This document shows positions 6,372 to 13,428 of a stretch of 64,000 nucleotides of DNA, piece by piece. Each line of letters starts with the position of its first letter. Position 1 is the stretch's first letter. The position numbers and the translations under genes are program-made. The DNA is from Herbaspirillum sp. SJZ106 (GTDB taxonomy: Bacteria; Pseudomonadota; Gammaproteobacteria; Burkholderiales; Burkholderiaceae_D). Where the stretch lies: assembly GCF_006715495.1 (NCBI RefSeq), contig NZ_VFNI01000006.1, positions 1-64,000 on the forward strand, in the 5' to 3' direction. Below the pieces are notes generated by a model. The model was not told the DNA's origin. It saw only the letters and a list, made by a program, of their open reading frames with translations, and did no database searches.

Positions 6372-8405
6372 ATGCAAAAGAAAAACAGCGGCCTTCGCCC
6401 GTCCTCGGCGGATATGCAAAAGAACTCCTCGGTCGAGCACTTTGCCGCTTCCCAATCCAGCTACAGCAGCATGGTGACATTGGCCATGGGACTGGCCATG
6501 GCGGTGGCCCTGTTCGGCATGGTGGTGCTGGCCGCCACCTTCCTGGAGGTCGAATACCGCAAGCTGCTGGCCGACCTGCTGGCGGTGAAGGAGGTCACGG
6601 CCGCCGGCTTCATCCTGGGCGGTTGCGCGCTGTACCTGCGTTGCGTGAACGTATCGGCGCATAGCGCGCGATTGGACCTGCTGGTCAATCTCCTGGCGCT
6701 GCTGCTGCTCGTGCTGGGCGGGGTTACGCTGGTGCATGGCAGCTTGTACGGGCTGGGCTGGCTGCCGGTGGATGCGGCGCATCCGATTTCCCCGCTGGTG
6801 ATACCGCCGCTGCTGTCGGTGGGTTTCCTGCTGATGGCGGCGGTCCTGCTGCTGCACGACTGGCGCCTGCTGGGCGGCTATTATCCGTCCGAATACCTTT
6901 CCTTCGGCCTGATCGGACTCTCCGCGATCCCGTTGGTGGGCTATATCTACGGCGTGAGCCAGTTCATTTACTTCGATTTCTACCTGCCGGTGCCATTGCT
7001 GTCGGCGCTGGTGTTTGCGCTCCTGGGCGCAGCCCTGCTGATGGCCAGTCCCGGCCACCCGGTGATGGCGGTGATCATGCGCATCGCGCCGGGCGGCCAG
7101 ATGCTGCGCCGGCTCTTGCCGCAGACCTTGTTCCTGCTGCTGGCCTTCAGCCTGTTGCTGAACTGGGGCTTGTCCAATGGCTGGGTCTTGCCGGAACTGC
7201 TGCTGCCCACGCTGACGCTGGTCAATGGCGCGATCATCCTGTTCATCTTCTGGAGTTCGGCCAGCAAGCTCGACAGCGAATACGGCGAACGCACGCGCAA
7301 CGCGCAAAAGCTGGCCGAGACCAGCGCGCTGCTCAACGCGGTCAGCGAAAGCACCAGCGACCCGATCTTCGTCAAGAACCGCCAGGGCCTGATGATTTTC
7401 GCCAATCCGGCCACGCTGCAAAAACTCGGCAAGACCTGGGAAGAAACCATGTACCGTTCCAGCCGCGAGCTGTTCATGGTGGAGGAGGAAGCCGATCGCA
7501 TCGACCGCGACGACCGGCGGGTGATGGCCTCCGGAAAACCGGAGAAGCTGGAGCAGACGCTTCATCTGCCCGAAGGCGTCATTACCTTCCAGACCGCCAA
7601 GGTGCCCTGGTTCGGCAAGGACGGCAGCGTGCAAGGGGTGATCGGGATCAGCACCGACATCACCGAGCGCAAACTGGCCGAGGATGTACTGCGCCAGCGC
7701 GAGAGCCAGCTGGAAAAGACCGTGGTGCAGCGCACCGCGCTGCTGCGCGAACTGACCAATCACCTGGAGACGGTGCGCGAAGAAGAAAAGCGCGCCATCG
7801 CGCGCGAGCTGCACGACAACATGGGGGCGTCGCTCACGGCCTTGTCGATGCATCTGGAAGGGGTCTACCAGGTGCTGCCGGCCGATGAGAAATGGATCGA
7901 CCGCAAGACCCGCATGCAGGGCCTGCTCAAATCGCTGGTGGCGACCACGCGGCGCATCCAGACCGAGCTGCGCCCCAATACATTGGACCTGTTCGGTTTG
8001 AAGGCGGCGATTTCGGAGCAGCTAGACGACCTGCATGAGCGCACCGGCATCGCCTGCCATGCCAGCCTGCCGGACGAGGACGTGGCAGTCGGCCATGAGA
8101 TGGAGATCGCCATCTACCGCATGCTGCAGGAGGCGCTCAACAACGTCACCAAACACGCCAAGGCCAGCAAGGTCGACGTGATCCTCGACATCGACGAGGA
8201 CCACGTGGCGCTGACGGTGCGCGACGATGGCGTGGGCATTCCGGAGGAGCGGCGCGACAACCACAAGACCTACGGCCTGCGCGGCCTGCGCGAGCGGGCT
8301 ACCTATTTCGGCGGCAAGGTCGATATCCGCTCCACTCCCGGCAAGGGGGCGCTGATCTCCATCAGCCTGCCTATCAGGCTGGAGATGGCGCCGACGGAAA
8401 GCTGA
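6372..8405 (+). CDS. Membrane PAS sensor histidine kinase (HisKA_3 type)
   Basis: 677 residues. About eight hydrophobic segments fill residues ~35-310. A PAS domain follows (about 315-430, LLNAVSESTSDPIFVKNRQG with the PAC ending GISTDITERKLAEDV). Then comes a short coiled coil, a HisKA_3 dimerisation domain with phospho-acceptor H481 in AIARELHDNMGASL, and a HATPase domain with N box EALNNVTKHAKA, G1 DDGVGI and G2 YGLRGLRERA. It autophosphorylates and passes phosphate to a NarL-type regulator, probably the one at 5001. The membrane part does not clearly match a named sensor fold, so the signal is unknown. Confidence 0.9.
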   Translation: MQKKNSGLRPSSADMQKNSSVEHFAASQSSYSSMVTLAMGLAMAVALFGMVVLAATFLEVEYRKLLADLLAVKEVTAAGFILGGCALYLRCVNVSAHSARLDLLVNLLALLLLVLGGVTLVHGSLYGLGWLPVDAAHPISPLVIPPLLSVGFLLMAAVLLLHDWRLLGGYYPSEYLSFGLIGLSAIPLVGYIYGVSQFIYFDFYLPVPLLSALVFALLGAALLMASPGHPVMAVIMRIAPGGQMLRRLLPQTLFLLLAFSLLLNWGLSNGWVLPELLLPTLTLVNGAIILFIFWSSASKLDSEYGERTRNAQKLAETSALLNAVSESTSDPIFVKNRQGLMIFANPATLQKLGKTWEETMYRSSRELFMVEEEADRIDRDDRRVMASGKPEKLEQTLHLPEGVITFQTAKVPWFGKDGSVQGVIGISTDITERKLAEDVLRQRESQLEKTVVQRTALLRELTNHLETVREEEKRAIARELHDNMGASLTALSMHLEGVYQVLPADEKWIDRKTRMQGLLKSLVATTRRIQTELRPNTLDLFGLKAAISEQLDDLHERTGIACHASLPDEDVAVGHEMEIAIYRMLQEALNNVTKHAKASKVDVILDIDEDHVALTVRDDGVGIPEERRDNHKTYGLRGLRERATYFGGKVDIRSTPGKGALISISLPIRLEMAPTES

Positions 8406-8488
8406 ACGGCACTGGCCCGTCGGCGGTTTTCTTCATCGCGCGTTATTTCTTGGCCGGTGCCGTATTCCTGCGCCTGTTTCCGTTTTCT

Positions 8489-8517
8489 CCTACGTTCGAA
8501 AGAGCGGCTTTCTTATG
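8489..8517 (+). promoter_or_regulatory. Stress-cluster promoter-like element D
   Basis: CTCCTACG, 17 bases, CTTATG, located about 138 bases before the CsbD gene. Same block order and spacing as elements A-C and F. Confidence 0.5.
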
Positions 8518-8655
8518 CCGCTGGAAGGTGCTCGTCGTTACCATGAACTCATCGTCGCCACATGCCTGAATCGGGAACGGCGATCCCCGGCGGATCGGAT
8601 ATTCCTGTGCCGGGGCCTGTATCAACCATCCGAGTCAATCATCCGAGGAGAGATC

Positions 8656-8826
8656 ATGAACAAGGACCAAGTCAAGGGTAGCCTGAAGCAGGCAGCGGGT
8701 AAGGTGCAGCAAAAGGCCGGCGAGGCAGCCGGCAGCCAGACCCAGAAAATCAAGGGTGTTTCCAAGCAAGTGGAAGGCAATGTCCAGAAAGCCTATGGCG
8801 ATGCCAAGGAATCGATGAAGCGCTGA
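8656..8826 (+). CDS. CsbD family general stress protein
   Basis: 56 residues, the typical CsbD length. MNKDQVKGSLKQAAGKVQQK and the second half GVSKQVEGNVQKAYGDAKES are classic CsbD (PF05532). The protein is hydrophilic and helical, without a signal peptide. CsbD-type proteins are strongly stress- and stationary-phase-induced, but their molecular function is unsettled. AGGAGAG precedes the ATG. An in-frame upstream extension exists but has no ribosome site. Promoter-like element D lies upstream and the palindromic element E directly downstream. Confidence 0.92.
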   Translation: MNKDQVKGSLKQAAGKVQQKAGEAAGSQTQKIKGVSKQVEGNVQKAYGDAKESMKR

Positions 8827-8858
8827 CCGGACCCGCCGGGGAGGACAGGCTCCGGCGG

Positions 8859-8897
8859 GTAGGAAAAATCCTACAGGATAATCAGAAAGGGCTGATT
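8859..8897 (+). promoter_or_regulatory. Stress-cluster promoter-like element E with full GTAGGA palindrome
   Basis: GTAGGAAAAATCCTAC (8859-8874) is a perfect palindrome with a 4-base spacer. Its right half is the TCCTACA block of the shared element, followed after 16 bases by CTGATT. It lies about 124 bases before the gene at 9022 and just after csbD. Here the block is present as an inverted pair, as expected for a dimeric regulator site. Confidence 0.55.
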
Positions 8898-9021
8898 TTG
8901 TGCTGCAGCATTTTCGGCGAACATATGTTCATCGTGCGGCAAAGTGAAAAATGCCCGTGATTTCCTGCCGATTGCATGGCGATTTGCCCACGGCCACAGA
9001 GGTGGCCTCCAGGGAGGGACC

Positions 9022-9381
9022 ATGAAAAGAACACTACTTGGATTCTGCCTGCTGGCGGGAATATCTGCAGCAGCCTCGCAGGCCGGCGCCCACCGCCTCG
9101 ACGCGCCATTGGCGGATGCGGCCTCGCGCTGGTCATCATCGGTGATGGAGCGTCACGCGCCGATGGACTCCACCCAGTTGCAGAAGCTGGGGCAAAAAAA
9201 ATTCCGTTACATGGACATGGCCCAGGGCAAGCGGTCGAAATCGATTCGCAACGCGGTGATCGTCCGCGACCTGGCAGGCGCCAGGCAAGAGTGTACTGCG
9301 CAGCCGCAAACCGGGCAGCATAATTCCCATTTCCCTTCCCATTCCCCGTACCCTGTCGCGAGCATGCGTCCGATGACCTGA
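9022..9381 (+). CDS. Putative secreted protein of unknown function
   Basis: 119 residues. MKRTLLGFCLLAGISAAASQ is a clear signal peptide with cleavage probably after AGA, and GGGAGGGA precedes the ATG. The mature part has no domain I recognise; the middle (SSVMERHAPMDSTQLQKLGQ) is polar. The tail from about residue 85 (QPQTGQHNSHFPSHSPYP) is low-complexity and could be out-of-frame sequence after a frameshift. It follows promoter-like element E. The start and signal look real; the 3' half is doubtful. Confidence 0.5.
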   Translation: MKRTLLGFCLLAGISAAASQAGAHRLDAPLADAASRWSSSVMERHAPMDSTQLQKLGQKKFRYMDMAQGKRSKSIRNAVIVRDLAGARQECTAQPQTGQHNSHFPSHSPYPVASMRPMT

Positions 9382-9503
9382 TACCGCAGAGCTGCGGTAA
9401 GCGGATGCAAGCGATGTAACCCTTTCCGGTTTTGGCCTGCGATGAGGAATTTGAGTCGTTTTCGGGTATCTAATCTATTCCCACATATCAAGGAGGTGCC
9501 GTG

Positions 9504-9719
9504 ATGAAAACAATTCAAAAAGTCGCTATCGCTGCTATCGCCGTGTTTTCCTTTTCGGCGTTGAGCGGCTGCAGCAACATGTCGCAACGTGACAAGAATA
9601 CCGCCATCGGCGCGGGCGTCGGCGCCGTCGGCGGCGCCGTGCTGACCGGGGGCAGCGGCATCGGCACCGCCGGCGGCGCTGCCGTGGGCGGAGTGATCGG
9701 CAACCAGATCGGCCGCTGA
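9504..9719 (+). CDS. Glycine-zipper lipoprotein (OsmB/SlyB-like)
   Basis: 71 residues. The lipoprotein signal IAAIAVFSFSALSGCSN has its lipobox Cys at about 24. A glycine-zipper segment follows, with GAGVGAVGGAVLTGGSG and the end GGVIGNQIGR, as in the glycine zipper 2TM (Rick_17kDa/OsmB) family of envelope-stress lipoproteins. ATG 9504 is preferred over GTG 9501 on spacing from AAGGAGGT. A sigma-70-like TTGAGT-N17-TCTATT lies about 35-60 bases upstream; the TCCTAC element is absent. Its terminator is split by a repeat element. Confidence 0.88.
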   Translation: MKTIQKVAIAAIAVFSFSALSGCSNMSQRDKNTAIGAGVGAVGGAVLTGGSGIGTAGGAAVGGVIGNQIGR

Positions 9720-9786
9720 GCAAGGGCCATGCACGAACCGCAGGCGGAGAAACGCCTGCCAGAAACAAACAGCCGGCTTAGGCAGG

Positions 9787-9983
9787 TAATGCCGTTCAGT
9801 TAAGCGCTGAACGGCATTTTTGTTTGTGCGGATCTGACTCCGTTCGCCCTGAGTAGCTGCGCAGCAGCGTATCGAAGGGCAGGCAAGAGCGGTAAGGCTG
9901 ACACGCTGGCTTCGATACGGCCCTGGCGGGCCTACTCAGCCCGAACAGGTTCTGTGATGATTAGACTTGACTGAACGGCATGA
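9787..9983 (+). repeat. MITE-like repeat, copy 1
   Basis: About 197 bp bounded by inverted ends TAATGCCGTTCAGTTAAG and CTTGACTGAACGGCATGA. The left end forms an ATGCCGTTCAG/CTGAACGGCAT hairpin followed by TTTTT. The interior carries GTTCGCCCTGAGTAG facing CTACTCAGCCCGAAC, and CGTATCGAAGGGC facing GGCTTCGATACGG. Flanking GCCGGCTTA and TTAAGCCGGC plus TTTTT show that it lies inside the loop of the terminator of the glycine-zipper gene. The 9720-10025 gap is otherwise featureless. Confidence 0.85.
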
Positions 9984-10025
9984 CGGCTTAAGCCGGCTTT
10001 TTGTTGAGGCCCGCGTCTGCCCTGT

Positions 10026-10346
10026 TCAGGAGGCCGGGGTAGTTTCTTTGTAATCCTTGTAGATGCGCCTGGCGCGTTCCATATCTGCTTTTTTCGCCGC
10101 GCCGGCTTCGTCCCGGCAGCTCCTGGCTTGCTTGCCGCGCATGCCCTTGCAGGTTTGCAGGGCCTCGCCATAGGCGGCGTTGGCTTCCTTGGTCAGGTTC
10201 CGGTAGCGTTCCTTGGGGGTATCGTCAGCCTTGTACCAGCGGGCCGGATCGGCCTTGCTGACGTCTTCTTCTGCTGCATGGGCAAAAGAGGCGCACAGTG
10301 ACGCCGCGGCAACCAGGCAAGAGACTGCGAGAATATTTTTCTTCAT
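10026..10346 (-). CDS. Periplasmic protein with C-x10-C motif
   Basis: 106 residues with a clear signal peptide (ILAVSCLVAAASLCASFAHA). The mature chain is short, charged and helical. The segment TCKGMRGKQARSC has ten residues between the cysteines and G at the same place as in the two motifs of the protein at 3900-4277. The following EAGAAKKADMERA also parallels KEAKAAHESALADA there, so the two are probably distant paralogues. Function unknown. The ATG follows a GAGGTGGG-type site. It is transcribed toward the repeat element; no TCCTAC element is seen upstream. Confidence 0.65.
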   Translation of the reverse strand: MKKNILAVSCLVAAASLCASFAHAAEEDVSKADPARWYKADDTPKERYRNLTKEANAAYGEALQTCKGMRGKQARSCRDEAGAAKKADMERARRIYKDYKETTPAS

Positions 10347-10496
10347 AGACCCACCTCATGAGGGAAATTGGCATAAGCATGCGCATCGGCGCGGCCGTTG
10401 CAAAACAACACGACACGGCCGATGGCAGGGCGCAGGCGGCGCCGGACGCCCATCCGCAGGACGGATGTTATCAGGCTTGGTCTATGGAAACCCGTT

Positions 10497-10655
10497 CTAT
10501 ATCTTTCCCAGCAACAGCAGGATCAGAAGGATGATGACGATAGTGCCGGCGATGCCGCTGGGGCCATATCCCCAGGTGCGGCTATGGGGCCAGGTCGGCA
10601 GGACGCCGAGCAACACCAGGATCAGAATGATGAGCAGTATGGTGCCGAGTGTCAT
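10497..10655 (-). CDS. DUF3309 small membrane protein
   Basis: 52 residues. Two hydrophobic segments (LGTILLIILILVLLGVLPTW and GTIVIILLILLLLGKI) are joined by PHSRTWGYGPSG. This is the highly recognisable DUF3309 layout. Members are tiny inner-membrane proteins of unknown role that often accompany CsbD, DUF883 and BON genes. GAGGAGA lies 6 bases before the ATG. Promoter-like element F lies about 100 bases upstream on the same strand. It is the right-hand end of the stress cluster. Confidence 0.88.
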   Translation of the reverse strand: MTLGTILLIILILVLLGVLPTWPHSRTWGYGPSGIAGTIVIILLILLLLGKI

Positions 10656-11028
10656 GGTTTTTCTCCTCTTGTTGTCTTATTGAAATTGTCGCCGCCGGTT
10701 CGCCGGCCAGCTGGTGCAAGTGAATGCAGCTTAGGCTCAAGGCTCTTGGGGCGCGATCAGCGTGCGCCGCGAATCCCTGTAGGAAAATGCGCCCGGCCTT
10801 GTCGCGCAAGCGGAAAGCGTCCAATGGTGCGAAATTTGCTATATCGTTCTGGCATGCCGCACCGGCGCCTGCGCCTGTTTTTATGGCGATGCATGTTTTT
10901 TGAGCGGCAATGGGTTACTATTCCGGCCGTCAATCGCATGCTGCTTCGCAGCGCAATCGTTGGAAACGGATCAGCGAGTTTGACTTGTTTGCGTTCTCAC
11001 CAGAGCCGATAGCCAGTTCGTCCTTTCT
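10656..11028. other. Divergent intergenic region between DUF3309 and nasT
   Basis: 373 bases. It contains element F on the minus strand. For nasT on the plus strand I see no clear promoter; TTTGCTATATCG near 10840 could contribute a -10. No gene is supported. Confidence 0.5.
10755..10783 (-). promoter_or_regulatory. Stress-cluster promoter-like element F
   Basis: On the minus strand: TTCCTACA, 17 bases, CTGATC. It points at the DUF3309 gene 100 bases away. The CTGAT block matches element E. Confidence 0.5.
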
Positions 11029-11697
11029 ATGAAGTCCGGTAGCCCATCGACATCTACCGCCCCCGCAGGCGGACGCCCGCTGCGTATCGTCATCGTCAAT
11101 TCCGTGCCGCACCTGGAAGAAGACCATGACGAAGCCGCGCATGAGCAGGCGCGACAGCGGGCCGAAGCGCTGCGCGCCGGGCTGCTCGATGCCGGCTACA
11201 ACATCATTGCCGCGCTGCCGGCCGACCTTTCGCTGCCGGACCGCATTGCCAGCCTGCAGCCGGACATGATCATCATCGAAGCCGAGTCCGACGCGCGCGA
11301 CGTGCTGGAACATATCGTGATCGCCACCCGCGACGAACGCCGCCCCATCGTCATGTTCACCGAAGACGACGACACCTCCAGCATGGAAGCCGCCATGGCC
11401 GCCGGGGTGACCGCCTACATCGTGGCAGGCTTGCATTCAGAGCGGGTCAAGCCGGTGCTGGACGTGGCGCTGGCGCGTTTTCGCCAGGAGCAGAAACTGC
11501 TGGCCGAGCTGTCCGATACCCGTAACAAGCTGGCCGAACGCAAACTGGTCGAGCGCGCCAAGGGCGTGCTGATGGCGCGCAAGGGCTTGTCCGAAGACCA
11601 GGCCTACCAGAAGCTGCGCGGCATGGCGATGAACCGCAACCTCAAACTCTCCGAAGTGGCCCAGCGCCTGCTGGATGCCGAGGACCTGCTGGGCTGA
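11029..11697 (+). CDS. nasT: ANTAR-domain response regulator, nitrate antiterminator NasT
   Basis: 222 residues. A degenerate receiver-like domain (about 20-140, RIVIVNSVP, then IIIEAESD and IVMFTEDDD) is followed by a helical linker. The C-terminal ANTAR RNA-binding domain starts at LVERAKGVLMARKGLSEDQA and runs to VAQRLLDAEDLL. NasT proteins bind a hexaloop RNA in nitrate-assimilation leaders and prevent termination. A matching leader and terminator lie immediately downstream (11923-12026). The canonical phospho-acceptor region is acidic (EAESD) rather than a plain D motif, as in NasT-type proteins. Its usual partner NasS is not seen in the window. Confidence 0.88.
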   Translation: MKSGSPSTSTAPAGGRPLRIVIVNSVPHLEEDHDEAAHEQARQRAEALRAGLLDAGYNIIAALPADLSLPDRIASLQPDMIIIEAESDARDVLEHIVIATRDERRPIVMFTEDDDTSSMEAAMAAGVTAYIVAGLHSERVKPVLDVALARFRQEQKLLAELSDTRNKLAERKLVERAKGVLMARKGLSEDQAYQKLRGMAMNRNLKLSEVAQRLLDAEDLLG

Positions 11698-11793
11698 ACG
11701 CTTCTTTCCCGGTCGCTTTTCCCCTCCTTTCCCTGTTCCGCCAATTTGGTGCAAAGCACAAATGAAGTGCGGTGCGGCGCTCGTTTTGCTGGC

Positions 11794-11825
11794 GTTGCGC
11801 ACTTTCGCCGAAACCTGTGCGCAAC
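11794..11825. promoter_or_regulatory. Inverted repeat upstream of sigma-54 promoter (possible enhancer site)
   Basis: GTTGCGCAC, 14 bases, GTGCGCAAC: perfect 9-bp arms about 100-130 bases before the predicted start. The position fits an enhancer for a sigma-54 activator such as NtrC. NtrC sites normally have a shorter spacer, so the binding protein is uncertain. Confidence 0.45.
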
Positions 11826-11896
11826 TGCCTTCGATGCTGCCGCGGATCCCGTTTTCATAGGCGATGGCGGGTATTCGGCTGCGTTTTGCATCCGTC

Positions 11897-11912
11897 TGGC
11901 ACGGTCTTTGCT
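11897..11912 (+). promoter_or_regulatory. Sigma-54 promoter of the nitrate transport operon
   Basis: TGGCACGGTCTTTGCT matches the -24/-12 consensus TGGCAC-N5-TTGCW, with exactly ten bases between GG and GC. The predicted start is near 11923, directly ahead of the leader hairpins. Confidence 0.85.
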
Positions 11913-11922
11913 GAACGTACCC

Positions 11923-12026
11923 CGTAGCGCAACGAGTGCGCATAGGTGCGGCCAACGGAGGTTGCATCGCCCAAGACAAAGGCGTCTTTCGACATGAAGC
12001 GATTCATGTCGGGATACGCCTTTTTT
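11923..12026 (+). promoter_or_regulatory. ANTAR-type leader RNA: hexaloop hairpin and intrinsic terminator
   Basis: Hairpin 2 is TGCGGCC-AACGGA-GGTTGCA (11947-11966): a 7-bp stem with two G-U pairs and a six-base loop having A at 1 and G at 4, the known ANTAR target rule. Hairpin 1 (GCGCA-ACGAG-TGCGC, 11927-11941) is less canonical, with a five- or seven-base loop. The terminator at 11978-12026 pairs AAGGCGT and CGACATGAA with TTCATGTCG and ACGCC(TT), then T6. NasT binding would permit read-through into nrtA. Confidence 0.7.
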
Positions 12027-12056
12027 CGTTTATCGGCTAGCAAGGGGGAAAATGCG

Positions 12057-13346
12057 ATGGGTTTCCAGGAAGAGCAGGCGGGCAAGGCGGTGACCGGGGT
12101 AACCAATGGCGCGGAAGTGGATGCGACGCGCCGCAAGATCATTCATACCGCGGGCATCGCGGCGGGAGCGAGCATGATGGGTTTAGCCACCGGCGGCGTT
12201 TGGGCGGCCGGTTCCGACAAGCCGGAAAAGGAAGAGGTCAAGATCGGTTTCATTCCCCTGACCGACTGCGCTTCGGTGGTGATGGCTTCGGTGCTGGGCT
12301 TCGACAAGAAGTACGGCATCAAGATCGTGCCCAGCAAGGAGGCTTCCTGGGCCGGCGTGCGCGACAAGCTGACCAATGGCGAACTGGACGCCGCCCATGT
12401 GCTGTACGGCCTGATCTACGGCGTGCAGCTGGGCATCGGCGGCCAGAAGAAGGACATGGCGGTGCTGATGGGCCTGAACCACAACGGCCAGGCCATCACC
12501 CTCTCGAAGAAGCTGGCCGACAAGGGCGCCGTCGATGGCGCTTCGCTGGCCAAGCTGATGCAGGCCGACAAGCGCGAATACACCTTCGCCCAGACCTTCC
12601 CTACCGGTACCCACGCGATGTGGCTGTACTACTGGCTGGCGGCCAACGGCATCAATCCGATGAAGGATGCCAAGGTGATCACCGTGCCGCCGCCGCAGAT
12701 GGTGGCCAACATGCGCGTGGGGAACATGGACGGCTTCTGCGTGGGCGAGCCCTGGGGCCATCGCGCCATCGTCGACGGCGTGGGCATCACCGCCACCACC
12801 ACCCAGGACATCTGGAAGGACCACCCGGAGAAAGTGCTGGGCACGTCGCTGGAGTTCGTCAAGAAATACCCCAACACCTGCCGCGCGATGATGGCCGCCA
12901 TCATTGACGCCAGTAAATGGATCGACGCCTCGCTGACCAACAAGAACAAGATGGCCGAGGTCATCGCCGACAAGTCCTATGTCAACACCAGCAAGGACGT
13001 GATCGACCAGCGCATCCTGGGGCGTTACCAGAATGGCCTGGGCAAGACCTGGGACGATCCCAACTACATGAAGTTCTACGACGACGGCACGGTCAATTTC
13101 CCGTACCTGTCGGACGGCATGTGGTTCATGACCCAGCACCGCCGCTGGGGCCTGTTGAAGAGCGATCCCGACTATCTCGCCGTGGCCAAGGCGGTCAACC
13201 AGATCGACCTGTTCAAGGACGCCGCCGCGATGACCAAGACGCCGGTGCCCAAGGATGTCATGCGCACCTCCAAGTTCATGGACGGCACCGTGTGGGACGG
13301 CAAGAATCCGGCGGCCTATGCCCAGTCGTTCAAGATCAAGGTCTGA
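12057..13346 (+). CDS. nrtA: Nitrate ABC transporter substrate-binding protein NrtA
   Basis: 429 residues, NrtA/CmpA family. The N-terminus carries a twin-arginine signal, RRKIIHTAGIAAGASMMG, with cleavage near VWAAG, so export is probably Tat-dependent. The mature protein shows family landmarks VKIGFIPLTDCASVV, FPTGTHAMWLYYWL and GEPWGHRAI. ATG 12057 is chosen because it follows AAGGGGG and starts the Tat signal; the frame upstream would read through the terminator hairpin. The signal peptide separates it from cytoplasmic NasS sensors. It is first in the nrtABC operon, under sigma-54 and the NasT-type leader. Confidence 0.9.
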   Translation: MGFQEEQAGKAVTGVTNGAEVDATRRKIIHTAGIAAGASMMGLATGGVWAAGSDKPEKEEVKIGFIPLTDCASVVMASVLGFDKKYGIKIVPSKEASWAGVRDKLTNGELDAAHVLYGLIYGVQLGIGGQKKDMAVLMGLNHNGQAITLSKKLADKGAVDGASLAKLMQADKREYTFAQTFPTGTHAMWLYYWLAANGINPMKDAKVITVPPPQMVANMRVGNMDGFCVGEPWGHRAIVDGVGITATTTQDIWKDHPEKVLGTSLEFVKKYPNTCRAMMAAIIDASKWIDASLTNKNKMAEVIADKSYVNTSKDVIDQRILGRYQNGLGKTWDDPNYMKFYDDGTVNFPYLSDGMWFMTQHRRWGLLKSDPDYLAVAKAVNQIDLFKDAAAMTKTPVPKDVMRTSKFMDGTVWDGKNPAAYAQSFKIKV

Positions 13347-13428
13347 TCGTCGGCGCATGCCGGCGATATGCGGCGCGCCGAGGGAGGCGCGCCGATGCGA
13401 TTGAAGTTCCAACAGGAAGGGAGTCGAA

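Noticed and set aside
6150..7853. 567-codon minus-strand frame over the histidine kinase gene
   Set aside because: It is a GC-rich antisense shadow (Q/H/R-rich) of the kinase reading frame.
10830..10870. CTGGCATGCCGCACC upstream of nasT as a sigma-54 promoter
   Set aside because: The -12 TTGC element is missing at the required ten-base GG-to-GC spacing.
12057..13346. Calling this NrtA-like protein the cytoplasmic sensor NasS
   Set aside because: It has a twin-arginine export signal and is followed by permease and ATPase genes, so it is the transporter binding protein.
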